Origin: Zoogloea sp016790385
Lineage (GTDB): Bacteria; Pseudomonadota; Gammaproteobacteria; Burkholderiales; Rhodocyclaceae
Length of the DNA stretch: 64,000 bases
Assembly (NCBI RefSeq): GCF_041916735.1
Contig: NZ_JAYRYY010000001.1
Reading direction: 5' to 3' (one strand)
Shown: piece after piece, positions 26,119 through 34,472 of the stretch
How the letters are laid out: the number at the start of each line of letters is the position of its first letter
Position numbering within the stretch: position 1 is the first letter of the stretch
Position numbers and translations under genes: made by a program
Notes under the pieces: model-generated
Database searches by the model: none
The model's input: only the letters and a program-made list of their open reading frames with translations
What the model was told of the DNA's origin: nothing

Positions 26119-27006
26119 TCACCAATCTCCCGAGGCGCCGCCGCCACCAAAACCACCACCGCCTCCCGACCATCCCCCGCCGCCGCCACGGCCAAACCCG
26201 CCCCCGCCGGAGCCTCCGCCAGACCAGGGAACTCCACCGACACCCCGGGTACCTCCTCCCGAGCCCATTGCAAGTACAAACACGAACGCCAAAACACCAC
26301 CGACAAGCCCGATAGCGAGCATTCCGGTAAGGGTCCAGGCCCCGAACCCAACAATGCCCGACGCCAGCCCCGCACCAATCAGGCGCCCGAAAACCGCCCT
26401 CAGAACGCCACCGACAACGATCGTGACGATGATTCCAAGCACCAGCATCTCCTCGAAGCCGATCTCCTCGGATGTGTCGGACGCCACAGGTGGAGGCAGA
26501 GCCTCTCCCGCAATCCGTGCCGCAATGGCCTCCACCCCTGCCTCGATACCACCGGCAAAATCGCCCCCTCGAAGGCGGGGAGCCACAACGTCAGCGACAA
26601 TACGCTTGGCAATGGCATCCGGCAGCGCCCCCTCCAGACCGCGCCCCACCTCGATACGCAATCGTCGGTCGTCCCGGGCGATGAGGAACAGAATGCCATC
26701 ATCAACACCCTTGCGCCCCAGACGCCACGCCTCCGCCACGCGCAGTGCGTAAGCCTCCACAGCTTCGGGCTTGGTCGTCGAAACGACCAGCACGGCCACC
26801 TGCGCCCCCTTTTCCTTCTCGAGGGCGATCAGGCGTGCTTCAAGGGCATCCCGACGGGTCGGAGGGAGAACGCCCAGCGTGTCGGTGACATGCGCCGACA
26901 AGGTCGGCACGGCCTGCAGCTCCTGGGCATGCAGTACCCCGCCGGCGATAACGCACAACACCAGCAGAAAAAGGCGAAGCAACACGGCGGAGCGGCCCAC
27001 GGCCAA
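26119..27006 (-). CDS. TPM-domain membrane protein with Gly-rich tail (YgcG family)
   Basis: About 295 aa. Signal peptide (LLRLFLLVLCVIAGGVLHAQ), a TPM domain (VPTLSAHVTDTLGVLPP and GVDDGILFLIARDDRRLRIE), then two or three hydrophobic segments around residues 185-250, and a C-terminal ~50 residues almost wholly Gly/Ser/Phe/Trp (WSGGGGGFGGGG). This is the standard layout of YgcG proteins. The start is uncertain: TTG 27006, GTG 27000 and GTG 26985 are all in frame and no ATG is suitable. Function unknown; these proteins co-occur with LemA. Follows lemA by 15 bases. Confidence 0.85.
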   Translation of the reverse strand: MAVGRSAVLLRLFLLVLCVIAGGVLHAQELQAVPTLSAHVTDTLGVLPPTRRDALEARLIALEKEKGAQVAVLVVSTTKPEAVEAYALRVAEAWRLGRKGVDDGILFLIARDDRRLRIEVGRGLEGALPDAIAKRIVADVVAPRLRGGDFAGGIEAGVEAIAARIAGEALPPPVASDTSEEIGFEEMLVLGIIVTIVVGGVLRAVFGRLIGAGLASGIVGFGAWTLTGMLAIGLVGGVLAFVFVLAMGSGGGTRGVGGVPWSGGGSGGGGFGRGGGGGWSGGGGGFGGGGASGDW

Positions 27007-27021
27007 GGCTTCGGATATTGC

Positions 27022-27645
27022 TTACTGGGTCTTGGCGGGCGCGGGTGCGCTGGCGGGGGATCCGAAGTTGACCTTCGGCGGCTCACTGATGGCCTGCTCG
27101 TTCTCGACCGTGAAGTTGGCCTTGGGCTTGGCGCCGATGACCATCGCAGTGAGATTGTTGGGGAAGGTACGCACCGAGACGTTGTAATTTTCTACCGCCT
27201 TGATGTAGCGATTGCGCGCCACGGTGATGCGGTTCTCGGTGCCTTCAAGCTGCGCCTGCAGATCGCGGAAATTGGCATCGGCCTTCAGGTTGGGGTAGTT
27301 CTCAGATACCACCAGCAACCGTGACAGTGCGCCCGACAGCTCGCCCTGCGCCTTCTGGAAGCGGGCCATTGCCTCCGGGTCATTCACCAGTTCAGGCGTC
27401 ACCTTCATGCCAGCCACATTGGCCCGGGCCTCGGTGACACGGGTCAGCACTTCCTTCTCGTGGGCGGCGTAGCCCTGCACCACCTGCACCAGATTGGGGA
27501 TCAGGTCGGCGCGACGTTTGTATTGGTTAAGAACCTCCGACCAGGATGCGTTGATCTGTTCATCGTTGATCTGGATCTGGTTATAGCCACATCCGGAAAG
27601 CAGGAACAGGGACAGAACCACGGATAAGACATGCTTGATGGACAT
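27022..27645 (-). CDS. lemA: LemA family lipoprotein
   Basis: 207 aa from ATG 27645. A lipoprotein signal peptide ends in LLSGCGYNQ (lipobox LSGC). The mature part is the LemA helical domain with SWSEVLNQYKRRADLIPNLV and EARANVAGMK, all typical. The C-terminus is Ala/Pro-rich. LemA function is poorly defined; it is conserved with TPM/YgcG proteins, as here. It is the first gene of a three-gene minus-strand operon with no neighbour closer than the hairpin at 27728-27747. Confidence 0.93.
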   Translation of the reverse strand: MSIKHVLSVVLSLFLLSGCGYNQIQINDEQINASWSEVLNQYKRRADLIPNLVQVVQGYAAHEKEVLTRVTEARANVAGMKVTPELVNDPEAMARFQKAQGELSGALSRLLVVSENYPNLKADANFRDLQAQLEGTENRITVARNRYIKAVENYNVSVRTFPNNLTAMVIGAKPKANFTVENEQAISEPPKVNFGSPASAPAPAKTQ

Positions 27646-27727
27646 GAAACGCGCCCTCGCGAAGAATAAATCGGTATCGAATTCAGCGGTCATCCCGACC
27701 GCAGGGGGCCAAGGTCATTCTATAGCC

Positions 27728-27747
27728 GCCCCGATCGATCTCGGGGC
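27728..27747. other. Short GC-rich hairpin between udg and lemA
   Basis: GCCCCGA and TCGGGGC pair over a six-base loop (TCGATC). It lies 40 bases downstream of the minus-strand udg stop and about 85 bases upstream of lemA. There is no T-run on either strand, so it could be a poor terminator or nothing. Its sequence is only a 7-base stem. Confidence 0.35.
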
Positions 27748-27785
27748 ACTGCCGTCAGCGAAATAAAATATTGCATATTCCGCAC

Positions 27786-28613
27786 TCAGGCAGGTTTCAG
27801 GGATTTCATTGTGCGACGGGCAAAGCAAAGATCTTCCCATGCCTTGCTTTTGTCCTGCAGATTACGCAGGAGATAGGCGGGGTGATAGGTCACCACCACG
27901 GGTATCCCACCATGGGTATAAAGCCTGCCGCGGGCCGTAGCAATGCGGACTTCCTCGTTAAGCAGCGCCTGGGCGGCCGGACGCCCTAGGGCAATGATCA
28001 GGCGGGGCTGAATCAACGCAATCTGGCGTTCCAGATATGGAAAGCAGGCAGCCAGCTCGGTCGCTTCCGGCGTACGGTTGTTGGGCGGGCGACACTTCAC
28101 CGCATTGGCAATGTAAACATCCTCGCCGCGCTTGAGGTCAATGCTCGCCAGCATGGCATCAAGAAGCCGCCCGGCCTGACCGACAAACGGCTCGCCCCGC
28201 TCATCCTCTTCAGCCCCAGGCCCTTCACCGACGAAGAGCCAATCCGCCTGTTGGTCACCTACGCCGGGCACAGCCTGCTTGCGCCGCTTGCACAGGCCAC
28301 AAGCCTCGCACCCACGGATACGTGCCTCTAGCGCCTCCCAATCCAGCCCCGCCACGGCATCATCTCCATCAGAACGAGTCGCGGACGTCACCACGCCTCT
28401 CGCCGGCAAAATGTCATTGCGTTGATCGCCGAGAACAGGAAGGCGAGGCGCCAACGAGGGCGAGACGGGTACAAGCGGCGGCAAGACAGGGGCTGGGGCC
28501 GGGGCCGGGGCCGGGGCCAATTCGGCCTCAACGCTCCCCCCTTCGCGCAGCCGCCACAGGGGAGCCAGCCCCATCTCCTTCAGGATGGCGTCGCGCCGAC
28601 GGCTCACGCTCAC
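27786..28613 (-). CDS. Type 4 uracil-DNA glycosylase (Fe-S)
   Basis: 275 aa. The C-terminal ~200 residues are a family 4 UDG: iron-sulfur cysteines in CEACGLCKRRK with further cysteines in NAVKCRPPNN and AACFPYL, active-site FVGEGPGAEEDERGEPFVG, and TYHPAYLLR near the C-terminus. An N-terminal extension of about 95 residues carries an Ala-Pro repeat (APAPAPAPAPV) encoded by a GGGGCC-type tract at 28489-28518. The family removes uracil from DNA. Start: GTG 28613, which overlaps the rimI stop (GTGA); ATG 28574 is an alternative. Third gene of tsaB-rimI-udg. Confidence 0.93.
   Translation of the reverse strand: MSVSRRRDAILKEMGLAPLWRLREGGSVEAELAPAPAPAPAPVLPPLVPVSPSLAPRLPVLGDQRNDILPARGVVTSATRSDGDDAVAGLDWEALEARIRGCEACGLCKRRKQAVPGVGDQQADWLFVGEGPGAEEDERGEPFVGQAGRLLDAMLASIDLKRGEDVYIANAVKCRPPNNRTPEATELAACFPYLERQIALIQPRLIIALGRPAAQALLNEEVRIATARGRLYTHGGIPVVVTYHPAYLLRNLQDKSKAWEDLCFARRTMKSLKPA
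28489..28518. repeat. GGGGCC hexanucleotide repeat in the udg gene
   Basis: Plus strand shows one GGGGCT followed by four exact GGGGCC units. The coding (minus) strand is GGCCCC, read as Ala-Pro repeats. The plus strand has five consecutive GGGG runs with two-base loops, which fits a potential G-quadruplex. Units of six bases keep the reading frame. Confidence 0.9.
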
Positions 28614-29062
28614 AGCAAATGCCTCATGACCACGGCGTCCTCGCGACCGTTCAAGGCCGGGTAGTAGCCCTTGCGCCGGCCAATCATCTCGAATCCCACC
28701 TTCTTGTAGAGGGCGAGCGCCGCTTCATTGGACGGACGCACCTCGAGAAAAATCTGCGTGGCACCCGCAGCGCGGGCCACATCACCCAGATGCTGAAGCA
28801 TGCGACCTCCGAGCCCGCAGCCCTGCCTGGCCTGACACACGCTGATATTGAGGATGTGGGCCTCATCGAGGACCATCATCAGCACCGCATACCCTGCTCG
28901 CTGCCCGTCTTCAAACAGTGTCCAGCAGCCATACCCCGCCACCATGGAATCGATGAAATTTTGTTGTGACCAAGGGAACGGGTAAAGCAGGCGGTCCTGA
29001 GCCGCAACCCATTCCAGATCCGCCACAGTCATGGGTATGAAATCGATTGCCACAACACTCAC
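28610..29062 (-). CDS. rimI: Ribosomal protein S18-alanine N-acetyltransferase RimI
   Basis: 150 aa. GNAT fold, with the acetyl-CoA loop in CQARQGCGLGGRMLQHL (family R/Q-x-x-G-x-G) and SVCQ before it, and FLEVRPSNEAALALYKKVGFEMIGRRKGYY, a RimI hallmark. GTG start at 29062; ATG 29032 would remove the FIPM segment and is less likely. In E. coli RimI acetylates the N-terminus of ribosomal protein S18. It lies between tsaB and udg in the usual betaproteobacterial order. Confidence 0.92.
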   Translation of the reverse strand: MSVVAIDFIPMTVADLEWVAAQDRLLYPFPWSQQNFIDSMVAGYGCWTLFEDGQRAGYAVLMMVLDEAHILNISVCQARQGCGLGGRMLQHLGDVARAAGATQIFLEVRPSNEAALALYKKVGFEMIGRRKGYYPALNGREDAVVMRHLL

Positions 29063-29105
29063 GGCGCCAGTCCAGAGGCACCCAGAGCGAAAAACGCGGG
29101 CTGCG

Positions 29106-29798
29106 TCATGCCTTGCCTCCGGCGGCCAGGCGTTCCGAGGTGGTCATGGCAACCTTGTCGCGAACGTAGAAGGGGGCTGCCAATGCAGGATCGAGTGTTT
29201 CACCGCGTTGGAAGCGGCTTGCGGCGAGACGCGCAACACTGGAGGCAAGCGGCACAGGTACACCGTCGAATCCTGTCAACCGCGCCCCCAGTGCCGGCAC
29301 AAGAACCTCTCCATAAGCCCGGAATGCAGTCCCGAACCCGAACCACGTTCCGTCCGAAGGCAAGTGCGCCCCACCGGGCGCAGCACACGTCGGCGCCAGC
29401 ACCTCGCGCAGTCCGTCAGGTACGCGGCGGTAGGCGGCGAAGTAAACCTCGGACATCCGCGCATCGGCGGCGACAAAGATGGCGTCCTCCAGACACTGGC
29501 TCGCCAGGGCTTCCAATGTCCCCACCGGTACCACGGGTTTGCCGAGGCCCATCGCAAGTCCTTGGGCCACACCGCAGGCTAGGCGTAATCCGGTGAAGGC
29601 CCCGGGCCCCGCACCAAACGCAATGGCATCAAGATGTGCCAAGGGGACACCACAATCATTGAGAAGGGCCACCACCGCCGGAAGCAGGATTTCCGAGTGA
29701 CCCGGACGGCCTGGCACCTGACGCTCGGTCACGGTGGTTCCGTCAAGCAGCGCAACCGACCCGGAGTCGGTGGACGTTTCCAGAGCTAAGATCTTCAT
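29106..29798 (-). CDS. tsaB: tRNA N6-adenosine threonylcarbamoyltransferase subunit TsaB
   Basis: 230 aa. N-terminal MKILALETSTDSGSVALLDG matches TsaB; GHSEILLPAVVALL and DAIAFGAGPGAFTGLRLACGVAQGLA are diagnostic. The ASKHA-like fold is expected to partner TsaD in t6A synthesis on ANN-decoding tRNAs. The C-terminus ends in YVRDKVAMTTSERLA. First gene of tsaB-rimI-udg (43 bases before rimI). Confidence 0.95.
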   Translation of the reverse strand: MKILALETSTDSGSVALLDGTTVTERQVPGRPGHSEILLPAVVALLNDCGVPLAHLDAIAFGAGPGAFTGLRLACGVAQGLAMGLGKPVVPVGTLEALASQCLEDAIFVAADARMSEVYFAAYRRVPDGLREVLAPTCAAPGGAHLPSDGTWFGFGTAFRAYGEVLVPALGARLTGFDGVPVPLASSVARLAASRFQRGETLDPALAAPFYVRDKVAMTTSERLAAGGKA

Positions 29799-29849
29799 AT
29801 CGGGCGCATTCTACCGCCCTCCGGGCTTGCTGCTATTACGCCGGCAGTG

Positions 29850-30179
29850 TCATTCGGCGCGGCGCGGGGGATAGCCGTAGACGTCCCTCCCCGCCTCATG
29901 AACATCGCGACGAAGCTGCCGACGCTCTTCAGGCGACCATCGGCGCCCATTCCGTTCATCAGCATCACTACGGTGCCCTGGTTCGACCGCCAGGACGGGA
30001 AGCTGCCTGATCTGGCGCTCCTGCTGCGCGGAGTACTGGCGGAGATAAGGCACAAGCCGCTCACCCTGATCGGCACAAACGCCCGCCGCAGGCAAAAGAG
30101 ACAACAGCGCCGCAACCCCAAAGGGGAAGGCATTGCAGATCGATTTTGCTGAATAAATTCCGTGACGCATGGTCCTCAT
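29850..30179 (-). CDS. Small secreted hypothetical protein (109 aa)
   Basis: Either ATG 30179 or ATG 30170 opens a frame with a signal peptide (AFPFGVAALLSLLPAAGVCA-DQG). The mature ~70 residues are basic and hydrophilic, with RRWSPEERRQLRRDVHEAGRD and a Tyr-Gly-Tyr-Pro-Pro end. The RRxSPEERxxLRxDxxxAGRD pattern looks like a recurring short motif in betaproteobacterial secreted proteins, but I do not know a function. Divergent from ompR (182 bases apart) and downstream of tsaB on the opposite side; it may be a single-gene unit. Confidence 0.7.
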   Translation of the reverse strand: MRTMRHGIYSAKSICNAFPFGVAALLSLLPAAGVCADQGERLVPYLRQYSAQQERQIRQLPVLAVEPGHRSDADERNGRRWSPEERRQLRRDVHEAGRDVYGYPPRRAE

Positions 30180-30361
30180 CCTAACCCGGTCCGGGGCTTA
30201 ACGGCGGATCCGCCTGACCCCGATTTGATTCTGGCAGCGCAAAAAGCCCGTGGAATCGGCCTTTGTAAGAAAATGTTAGACCCTCACAAGGACTTACTTT
30301 TACTTACCCGACTTGCGCGACGGATCTAGCGGGCCCGTCGGTGAGCCGTTAGGATTGGGCC

Positions 30362-31090
30362 ATGGAAAAAGAAATATATCGGATTCTTGTTGTTGATGAC
30401 GATCTTCGCCTGCGCGAGCTGCTCAAGCGTTATCTCGGTGACCAAGGTTTCAACGTCAAAGTGGTCAACGACGCAGCCCAAATGGACAAGGCACTGCTGA
30501 GAGAGCATTTCGACCTCATGGTCCTTGATCTGATGCTGCCCGGAGAGGATGGTCTCGCAATATGTCGACGCCTGCGGGGCACCGGCAACCTCATCCCGAT
30601 CGTGATGCTCACCGCCAAGGGTGACGACGTTGATCGCATCATCGGGCTTGAGATGGGTGCTGACGACTATCTGCCAAAGCCCTTCAACCCCAGGGAACTG
30701 GTGGCACGCATCCACGCCGTCTTGCGGCGCCAGCCCCACACACCTCCGGGCGCTCCAGTCACCGACGATGAGGACGTGAGCTTCGGTCAGATCGTCGTAC
30801 AGCTTGGCAACCGTGTCCTGATCCGGAATGGGGAAGAAACGCTTCTCACCACGGGTGAGTTCGCACTGCTCAAGGTGCTGTTGCAGCACCCTCGCCAACC
30901 GCTCTCCCGTGACCGCCTGATGGAACTGGCCCGGGGCCGGGAGTATGACGTTTTTGACCGATCCATCGATGTGCAGATTTCGCGCCTGCGCAAGCTCATT
31001 GAGGAAGACCCCGGCAAACCCCGCTATATCCAGACCGTGTGGGGTTTCGGTTATGTCTTCGTACCGGACGGCAATAAGCACGCCCCCTGA
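30362..31090 (+). CDS. ompR: OmpR-type response regulator
   Basis: 242 aa. Receiver domain with VVDDD, phospho-acceptor D56 (LMVLDLMLPGEDG) and K in LPKPFNP; C-terminal winged-helix DNA-binding domain with LSRDRLMELARGREYDVFDRSIDVQISRLRKLIE. The product is close to OmpR itself (MEKEIYRILVVDDDLRLREL). The symbol is by similarity. It is followed by its sensor kinase eight bases later, so both form a two-gene operon, probably responding to osmolarity or envelope state. Confidence 0.92.
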   Translation: MEKEIYRILVVDDDLRLRELLKRYLGDQGFNVKVVNDAAQMDKALLREHFDLMVLDLMLPGEDGLAICRRLRGTGNLIPIVMLTAKGDDVDRIIGLEMGADDYLPKPFNPRELVARIHAVLRRQPHTPPGAPVTDDEDVSFGQIVVQLGNRVLIRNGEETLLTTGEFALLKVLLQHPRQPLSRDRLMELARGREYDVFDRSIDVQISRLRKLIEEDPGKPRYIQTVWGFGYVFVPDGNKHAP

Positions 31091-31098
31091 AGTTACCC

Positions 31099-32451
31099 AT
31101 GGCGTCAGCCCGCGGTCGTTCATTCCTGGTGGGGGCGCCTAGCACCCTGCTCTGGCGCATCTTCCTCGTCGTCACGCTTTTGATGCTTGCCTCGGTCGCT
31201 GTATGGTCCGCCATCTTCAGCCATTTCGACCAAGCCAGCCGGGCCGCCCAGACTGCCCAGACCGTTGTCAGCATCATTAACCTGACACGTACGGCACTGC
31301 TCAATGCAGACCCGGGCCTGCGCAAAGATCTTCTCCTTGACCTGGCCACGCAGGAAGGTATCCGCATCTATCCTGCGGAGGCCGATGACCGGATCACCCC
31401 GCTTGAGGACAGCACGCATGTGAAAATGCTCACGACCGAAGTGCGCCATCAGCTCGGCCCGGAAACCCGCTTCGCCTCATCCTGGGAAGGCTTGCCGGGC
31501 TTCTGGGTCAGCTTCCATATTCAGGCTGATGATATTGAGAACGCTGGCGAGTTCTGGTTCATGCTGCCCGCCGAACGCGTGATTCGGCCCCACGCGCTGG
31601 AATGGATGTGGTGGGGCACCGCCGCCCTCACCTTGGCAATGCTTGGGGCCTACATGATCGTGTCGCGCCTCAACCGCCCTCTCAAAGCGCTGGCCACCGC
31701 CGCACGCACCGTAGGGCGTGGCGAAGTCCCGCCCCGCCTGAGCGAAAGCGGACCCGCCGAACTGGCTGAGCTGGCTCACGCCTTCAATCAAATGTCCCAT
31801 GATCTCCAGGAGCTCGACGCCGATCGCGCCCTGATCCTCGCCGGCGTATCCCACGATCTGCGCACGCCCCTCGCGCGCCTGCGCCTGGGCATCGAAATGT
31901 GCGGCGCCGATCCTGTCGATGTGGATGCCATGGTGTCCGATATCGAAGACATGGACCGCATCATCGGGCAGTTCCTGGCTTTTTCCAGGCAAGATGCTGA
32001 GGAAGCACACGAAGTCACGGATCTCGCCGGTCTGGCCAACGAACTTGCCGGACTCTATGCGCGCCGAGGCTTCCCCATTCACGTATTGGCCACCGCGAAT
32101 GCGATGGCGCAAGTTCGACCACAAGCCTTGCGCCGGGCTGTAACCAACCTGATAGAAAATGCCCTGCGCTATGCGGGTCACGCCCCGGAAATCGCCGTCG
32201 GGCTGCTGGATGGCCGCCCGATGATAGAGGTTCTCGACAGGGGGCCCGGCATTCCGACCGACGAAATCGAGAGGGTCAAACGTCCGTTCACACGCCTGGA
32301 GTCCGCCCGCAGTGACACCAAGGGTTCGGGGCTCGGACTCGCGATCGTTGACCGTATCGTGCGGGGGCTGCACGGCGAGTTCCGCCTGCTGCCCCGCGAG
32401 GGTGGTGGCCTGCGCGCCTGCATACTGCTGCCAGCCATACCAAAAACGTGA
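31099..32451 (+). CDS. EnvZ-like sensor histidine kinase
   Basis: 450 aa. TM1 near residues 17-40, a periplasmic loop of about 130 residues, TM2 near 171-191, then HAMP (NRPLKALATAARTVGRGE), HisKA with phospho-acceptor H252 (AGVSHDLRTPLARLRLGIEM), N box (RAVTNLIENALRYAG), G1 (EVLDRGPGIP) and G2 (GSGLGLAIVDRIV). The SHDLRTPLARLR H-box matches EnvZ. Partner of the response regulator immediately upstream. Periplasmic loop is longer than, and not obviously like, the E. coli EnvZ sensor, so the signal is unknown. Confidence 0.92.
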   Translation: MASARGRSFLVGAPSTLLWRIFLVVTLLMLASVAVWSAIFSHFDQASRAAQTAQTVVSIINLTRTALLNADPGLRKDLLLDLATQEGIRIYPAEADDRITPLEDSTHVKMLTTEVRHQLGPETRFASSWEGLPGFWVSFHIQADDIENAGEFWFMLPAERVIRPHALEWMWWGTAALTLAMLGAYMIVSRLNRPLKALATAARTVGRGEVPPRLSESGPAELAELAHAFNQMSHDLQELDADRALILAGVSHDLRTPLARLRLGIEMCGADPVDVDAMVSDIEDMDRIIGQFLAFSRQDAEEAHEVTDLAGLANELAGLYARRGFPIHVLATANAMAQVRPQALRRAVTNLIENALRYAGHAPEIAVGLLDGRPMIEVLDRGPGIPTDEIERVKRPFTRLESARSDTKGSGLGLAIVDRIVRGLHGEFRLLPREGGGLRACILLPAIPKT

Positions 32452-32495
32452 GTTGAAGCTAGAATCCAAACCGTCGTCCTCCAGATCGCACTCCC

Positions 32496-33206
32496 ATGAT
32501 TCTGTTCCATCAGTTCTTCGACCCCACCAGCTGCACCCTCAGTTATCTCCTCGCCGATCCTCTGACCGGCGACGCGGTCATTATCGACTCCGTCAAGGAG
32601 CACGTCGGGGCCTATGTCACCTTCCTTCAGGAGCAGGAACTTCAGCTTGCATGGGTGTTAGAGACGCATGTTCATGCCGATCACGTTACTGGTGCAGCCG
32701 GACTGCGGGAGCTTACAGGGGCCCGCAGTGCCGTCTCCGCCGAGGGTGGCGTGGGTTGCGCCGACCGGCTGCTGTCCGATGGCGACACCATCGTCTTCGG
32801 CAACGAACTCATCCGCGTGATCCCGACCCCGGGTCACACGCCAGGCTGCATCACCTACCACTGGCGTGATCGGCTATTTACCGGGGACTCGCTCATGATT
32901 GGCGGCTGTGGACGCACCGATTTTCAAGGTGGTGATGCAGGAACGCTCTACGACAGCATCACCGAGCGACTTTTCGTCACCGCCGACGAGACCCTTGTCT
33001 ATCCGGGGCACGACTACCACGGCGCCCGTGTTTCGTGCATCGGCCAGGAAAAAGCGAGCAATCCGCGCCTGGCCGGACGGAGCCGGGAAGATTTCATTGC
33101 ATTGATGTCCGATCTTGACCTGCCGCGCCCGCGCAAGATAGATGAAGCCATTCCCGCCAACCTGCGCTGCGGCCGTGCCGGAGAACTTGACATCCATGGT
33201 GCCTGA
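32496..33206 (+). CDS. ETHE1-like persulfide dioxygenase (metallo-beta-lactamase fold)
   Basis: 236 aa. It has the single-iron MBL core: THVHADHVTGAAGL (HxHxDH), TPGHTPGCITY, GDSLMIGGCGRTDFQGGDAGTLYDSI (the GRTDFQ segment marks ETHE1-type enzymes over glyoxalase II) and YPGHDYHG. Family members oxidise glutathione persulfide to sulfite and GSH. Soluble, no signal peptide. The truncated hemoglobin gene begins inside its last codons (33196), so the two may be functionally coupled. Confidence 0.88.
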   Translation: MILFHQFFDPTSCTLSYLLADPLTGDAVIIDSVKEHVGAYVTFLQEQELQLAWVLETHVHADHVTGAAGLRELTGARSAVSAEGGVGCADRLLSDGDTIVFGNELIRVIPTPGHTPGCITYHWRDRLFTGDSLMIGGCGRTDFQGGDAGTLYDSITERLFVTADETLVYPGHDYHGARVSCIGQEKASNPRLAGRSREDFIALMSDLDLPRPRKIDEAIPANLRCGRAGELDIHGA

Positions 33207-33594
33207 GCACACCACGCCATACTCCGAACTGGGCGGTGCAGAGCGCATCCGTCGCCTTGTACATCGTTTCTACGCCCTGATGGATACCCTCCCGGAGGCC
33301 TGGGACGTGCGACAGATGCATCCTGAAGACCTTTCCGGATCGGAGGAAAAACTCTTCAAGTACCTGAGTGGCTGGCTGGGCGGGCCACCACTGTATGAAC
33401 AGGAGTTCGGTCACCCCCGCCTGCGGGCACGTCACCTGCCCTTTGCCATCGCCAGTGCCGAACGGGACCAATGGCTGATGTGCATGCGTCTGGCCTTCGA
33501 CGAGTGCATCCCGGAAGGGCCGCTGCGCACGCGCCTGTGGGCAGCCATTGAAGGGCTTGCCGATCACATGCGCAACCGCGCCGACCCCACCTGA
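33196..33594 (+). CDS. Group II truncated hemoglobin (trHbO-like)
   Basis: 132 aa from ATG 33196 (MVPEHTTPYSELGGAERI), a start that falls inside the end of the persulfide dioxygenase gene (stop 33206). The group II 2/2 globin pattern is present: ERIRRLVHRFYALMDTLPEA, then KLFKYLSGWLGGPPLYEQEFGHPRLRARHLPFAI, where the RARHLPF His is the proximal haem ligand. Members bind oxygen and can act on NO or peroxide. The product is cytosolic. An upstream in-frame ATG at 33142 would give an atypical N-terminus. Confidence 0.9.
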   Translation: MVPEHTTPYSELGGAERIRRLVHRFYALMDTLPEAWDVRQMHPEDLSGSEEKLFKYLSGWLGGPPLYEQEFGHPRLRARHLPFAIASAERDQWLMCMRLAFDECIPEGPLRTRLWAAIEGLADHMRNRADPT

Positions 33595-33633
33595 TCCGGT
33601 CTCCGCCACATCTAGCCCCCGCGTTCCCGACCA

Positions 33634-34170
33634 ATGAAATTTCTTTTCGATCTTTTCCCCATCATCCTGTTTTTTATCGCCTACAAGTTCTCGGGCATCT
33701 TCGCCGCAACCGCCGTGGCGATTGCAGCCACAGTCGGGCAGATAAGCTGGGTCTGGTTCCGCCACCGCAAGGTGGACACCATGCTTTGGGTCAGCCTTGC
33801 CATTGTTACGGTATTCGGCGGCGCCACCCTGCTGTTCCATAACCCCACATTTATCAAGTGGAAGCCCACCGTGCTGTACTGGTTCTTTGCGGGAACACTC
33901 CTGTTCTCAGCCCTCGTGCTCAAGAAAAACCTGATCCGCTCGCTGATGGAAGCCCAACTCAAGCTTCCTGAGCCGTTGTGGCACCGCCTCAATCTTGCCT
34001 GGGTGGGCTTTTTCGCCGGAATGGGCGTGCTCAATCTGTTTGTTGCGTACAACTACTCTGAAGACACCTGGGTCAATTTCAAGCTTTTCGGCGGCATGGG
34101 CCTGATGCTCGTGTTCGTCCTTGCGCAGGGGATGCTGCTCTCCCGTTACCTTGAAGAGGAACCTGAATAA
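33634..34170 (+). CDS. yciB: Inner-membrane-spanning protein YciB (septation protein A)
   Basis: 178 aa with five to six membrane segments. N-terminal MKFLFDLFPIILFFIAYKF and central KPTVLYWFFAGTLLFSALVL are strongly conserved in YciB/IspZ (septation protein A). C-terminal NYSEDTWVNFKLFGGMGL is also diagnostic. Involved in cell envelope integrity in E. coli with YciA/BolA-linked pathways suspected, exact function unclear. The stop codon TAATG overlaps the ATG of yciI. Confidence 0.94.
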   Translation: MKFLFDLFPIILFFIAYKFSGIFAATAVAIAATVGQISWVWFRHRKVDTMLWVSLAIVTVFGGATLLFHNPTFIKWKPTVLYWFFAGTLLFSALVLKKNLIRSLMEAQLKLPEPLWHRLNLAWVGFFAGMGVLNLFVAYNYSEDTWVNFKLFGGMGLMLVFVLAQGMLLSRYLEEEPE

Positions 34171-34472
34171 TGTTGTATGCCCTTATTGGTGAAGATGCTC
34201 CGGGCACCCATGAAAAGCGCATGGAAGTGCGTGCCGAGCACCTGGCCCGCCTCCAAGCCCTCCAGGCGGATGGTCGGCTGATCCTCGCCGGCCCCTGTCC
34301 CGCAGTAGACTCACCTGATCCGGGGCCTGCGGGCTTCACGGGTAGTGTCATCGTCGCGGAATTCTCGTCTCTGGATGAGGCTCAAGCCTGGGCCGATGCC
34401 GACCCCTATACCACCACAGGCGTTTTTGTTCGTTGCACCGTCAAACCGTTCAAAAAGGTCTTTCCCCAATGA
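34170..34472 (+). CDS. YciI family protein
   Basis: 100 aa. MLYALIGEDAPGTHEKRMEVRAEHLARLQAL and PAVDSPDPGPAGFTGSVIVAEF, with DPYTTTGVF, match YCII-related proteins (dimeric ferredoxin-like fold, with conserved His and Asp). Function is unknown. It overlaps yciB by one base (TAATG) and bolA by four bases (ATGA). Confidence 0.92.
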   Translation: MLYALIGEDAPGTHEKRMEVRAEHLARLQALQADGRLILAGPCPAVDSPDPGPAGFTGSVIVAEFSSLDEAQAWADADPYTTTGVFVRCTVKPFKKVFPQ

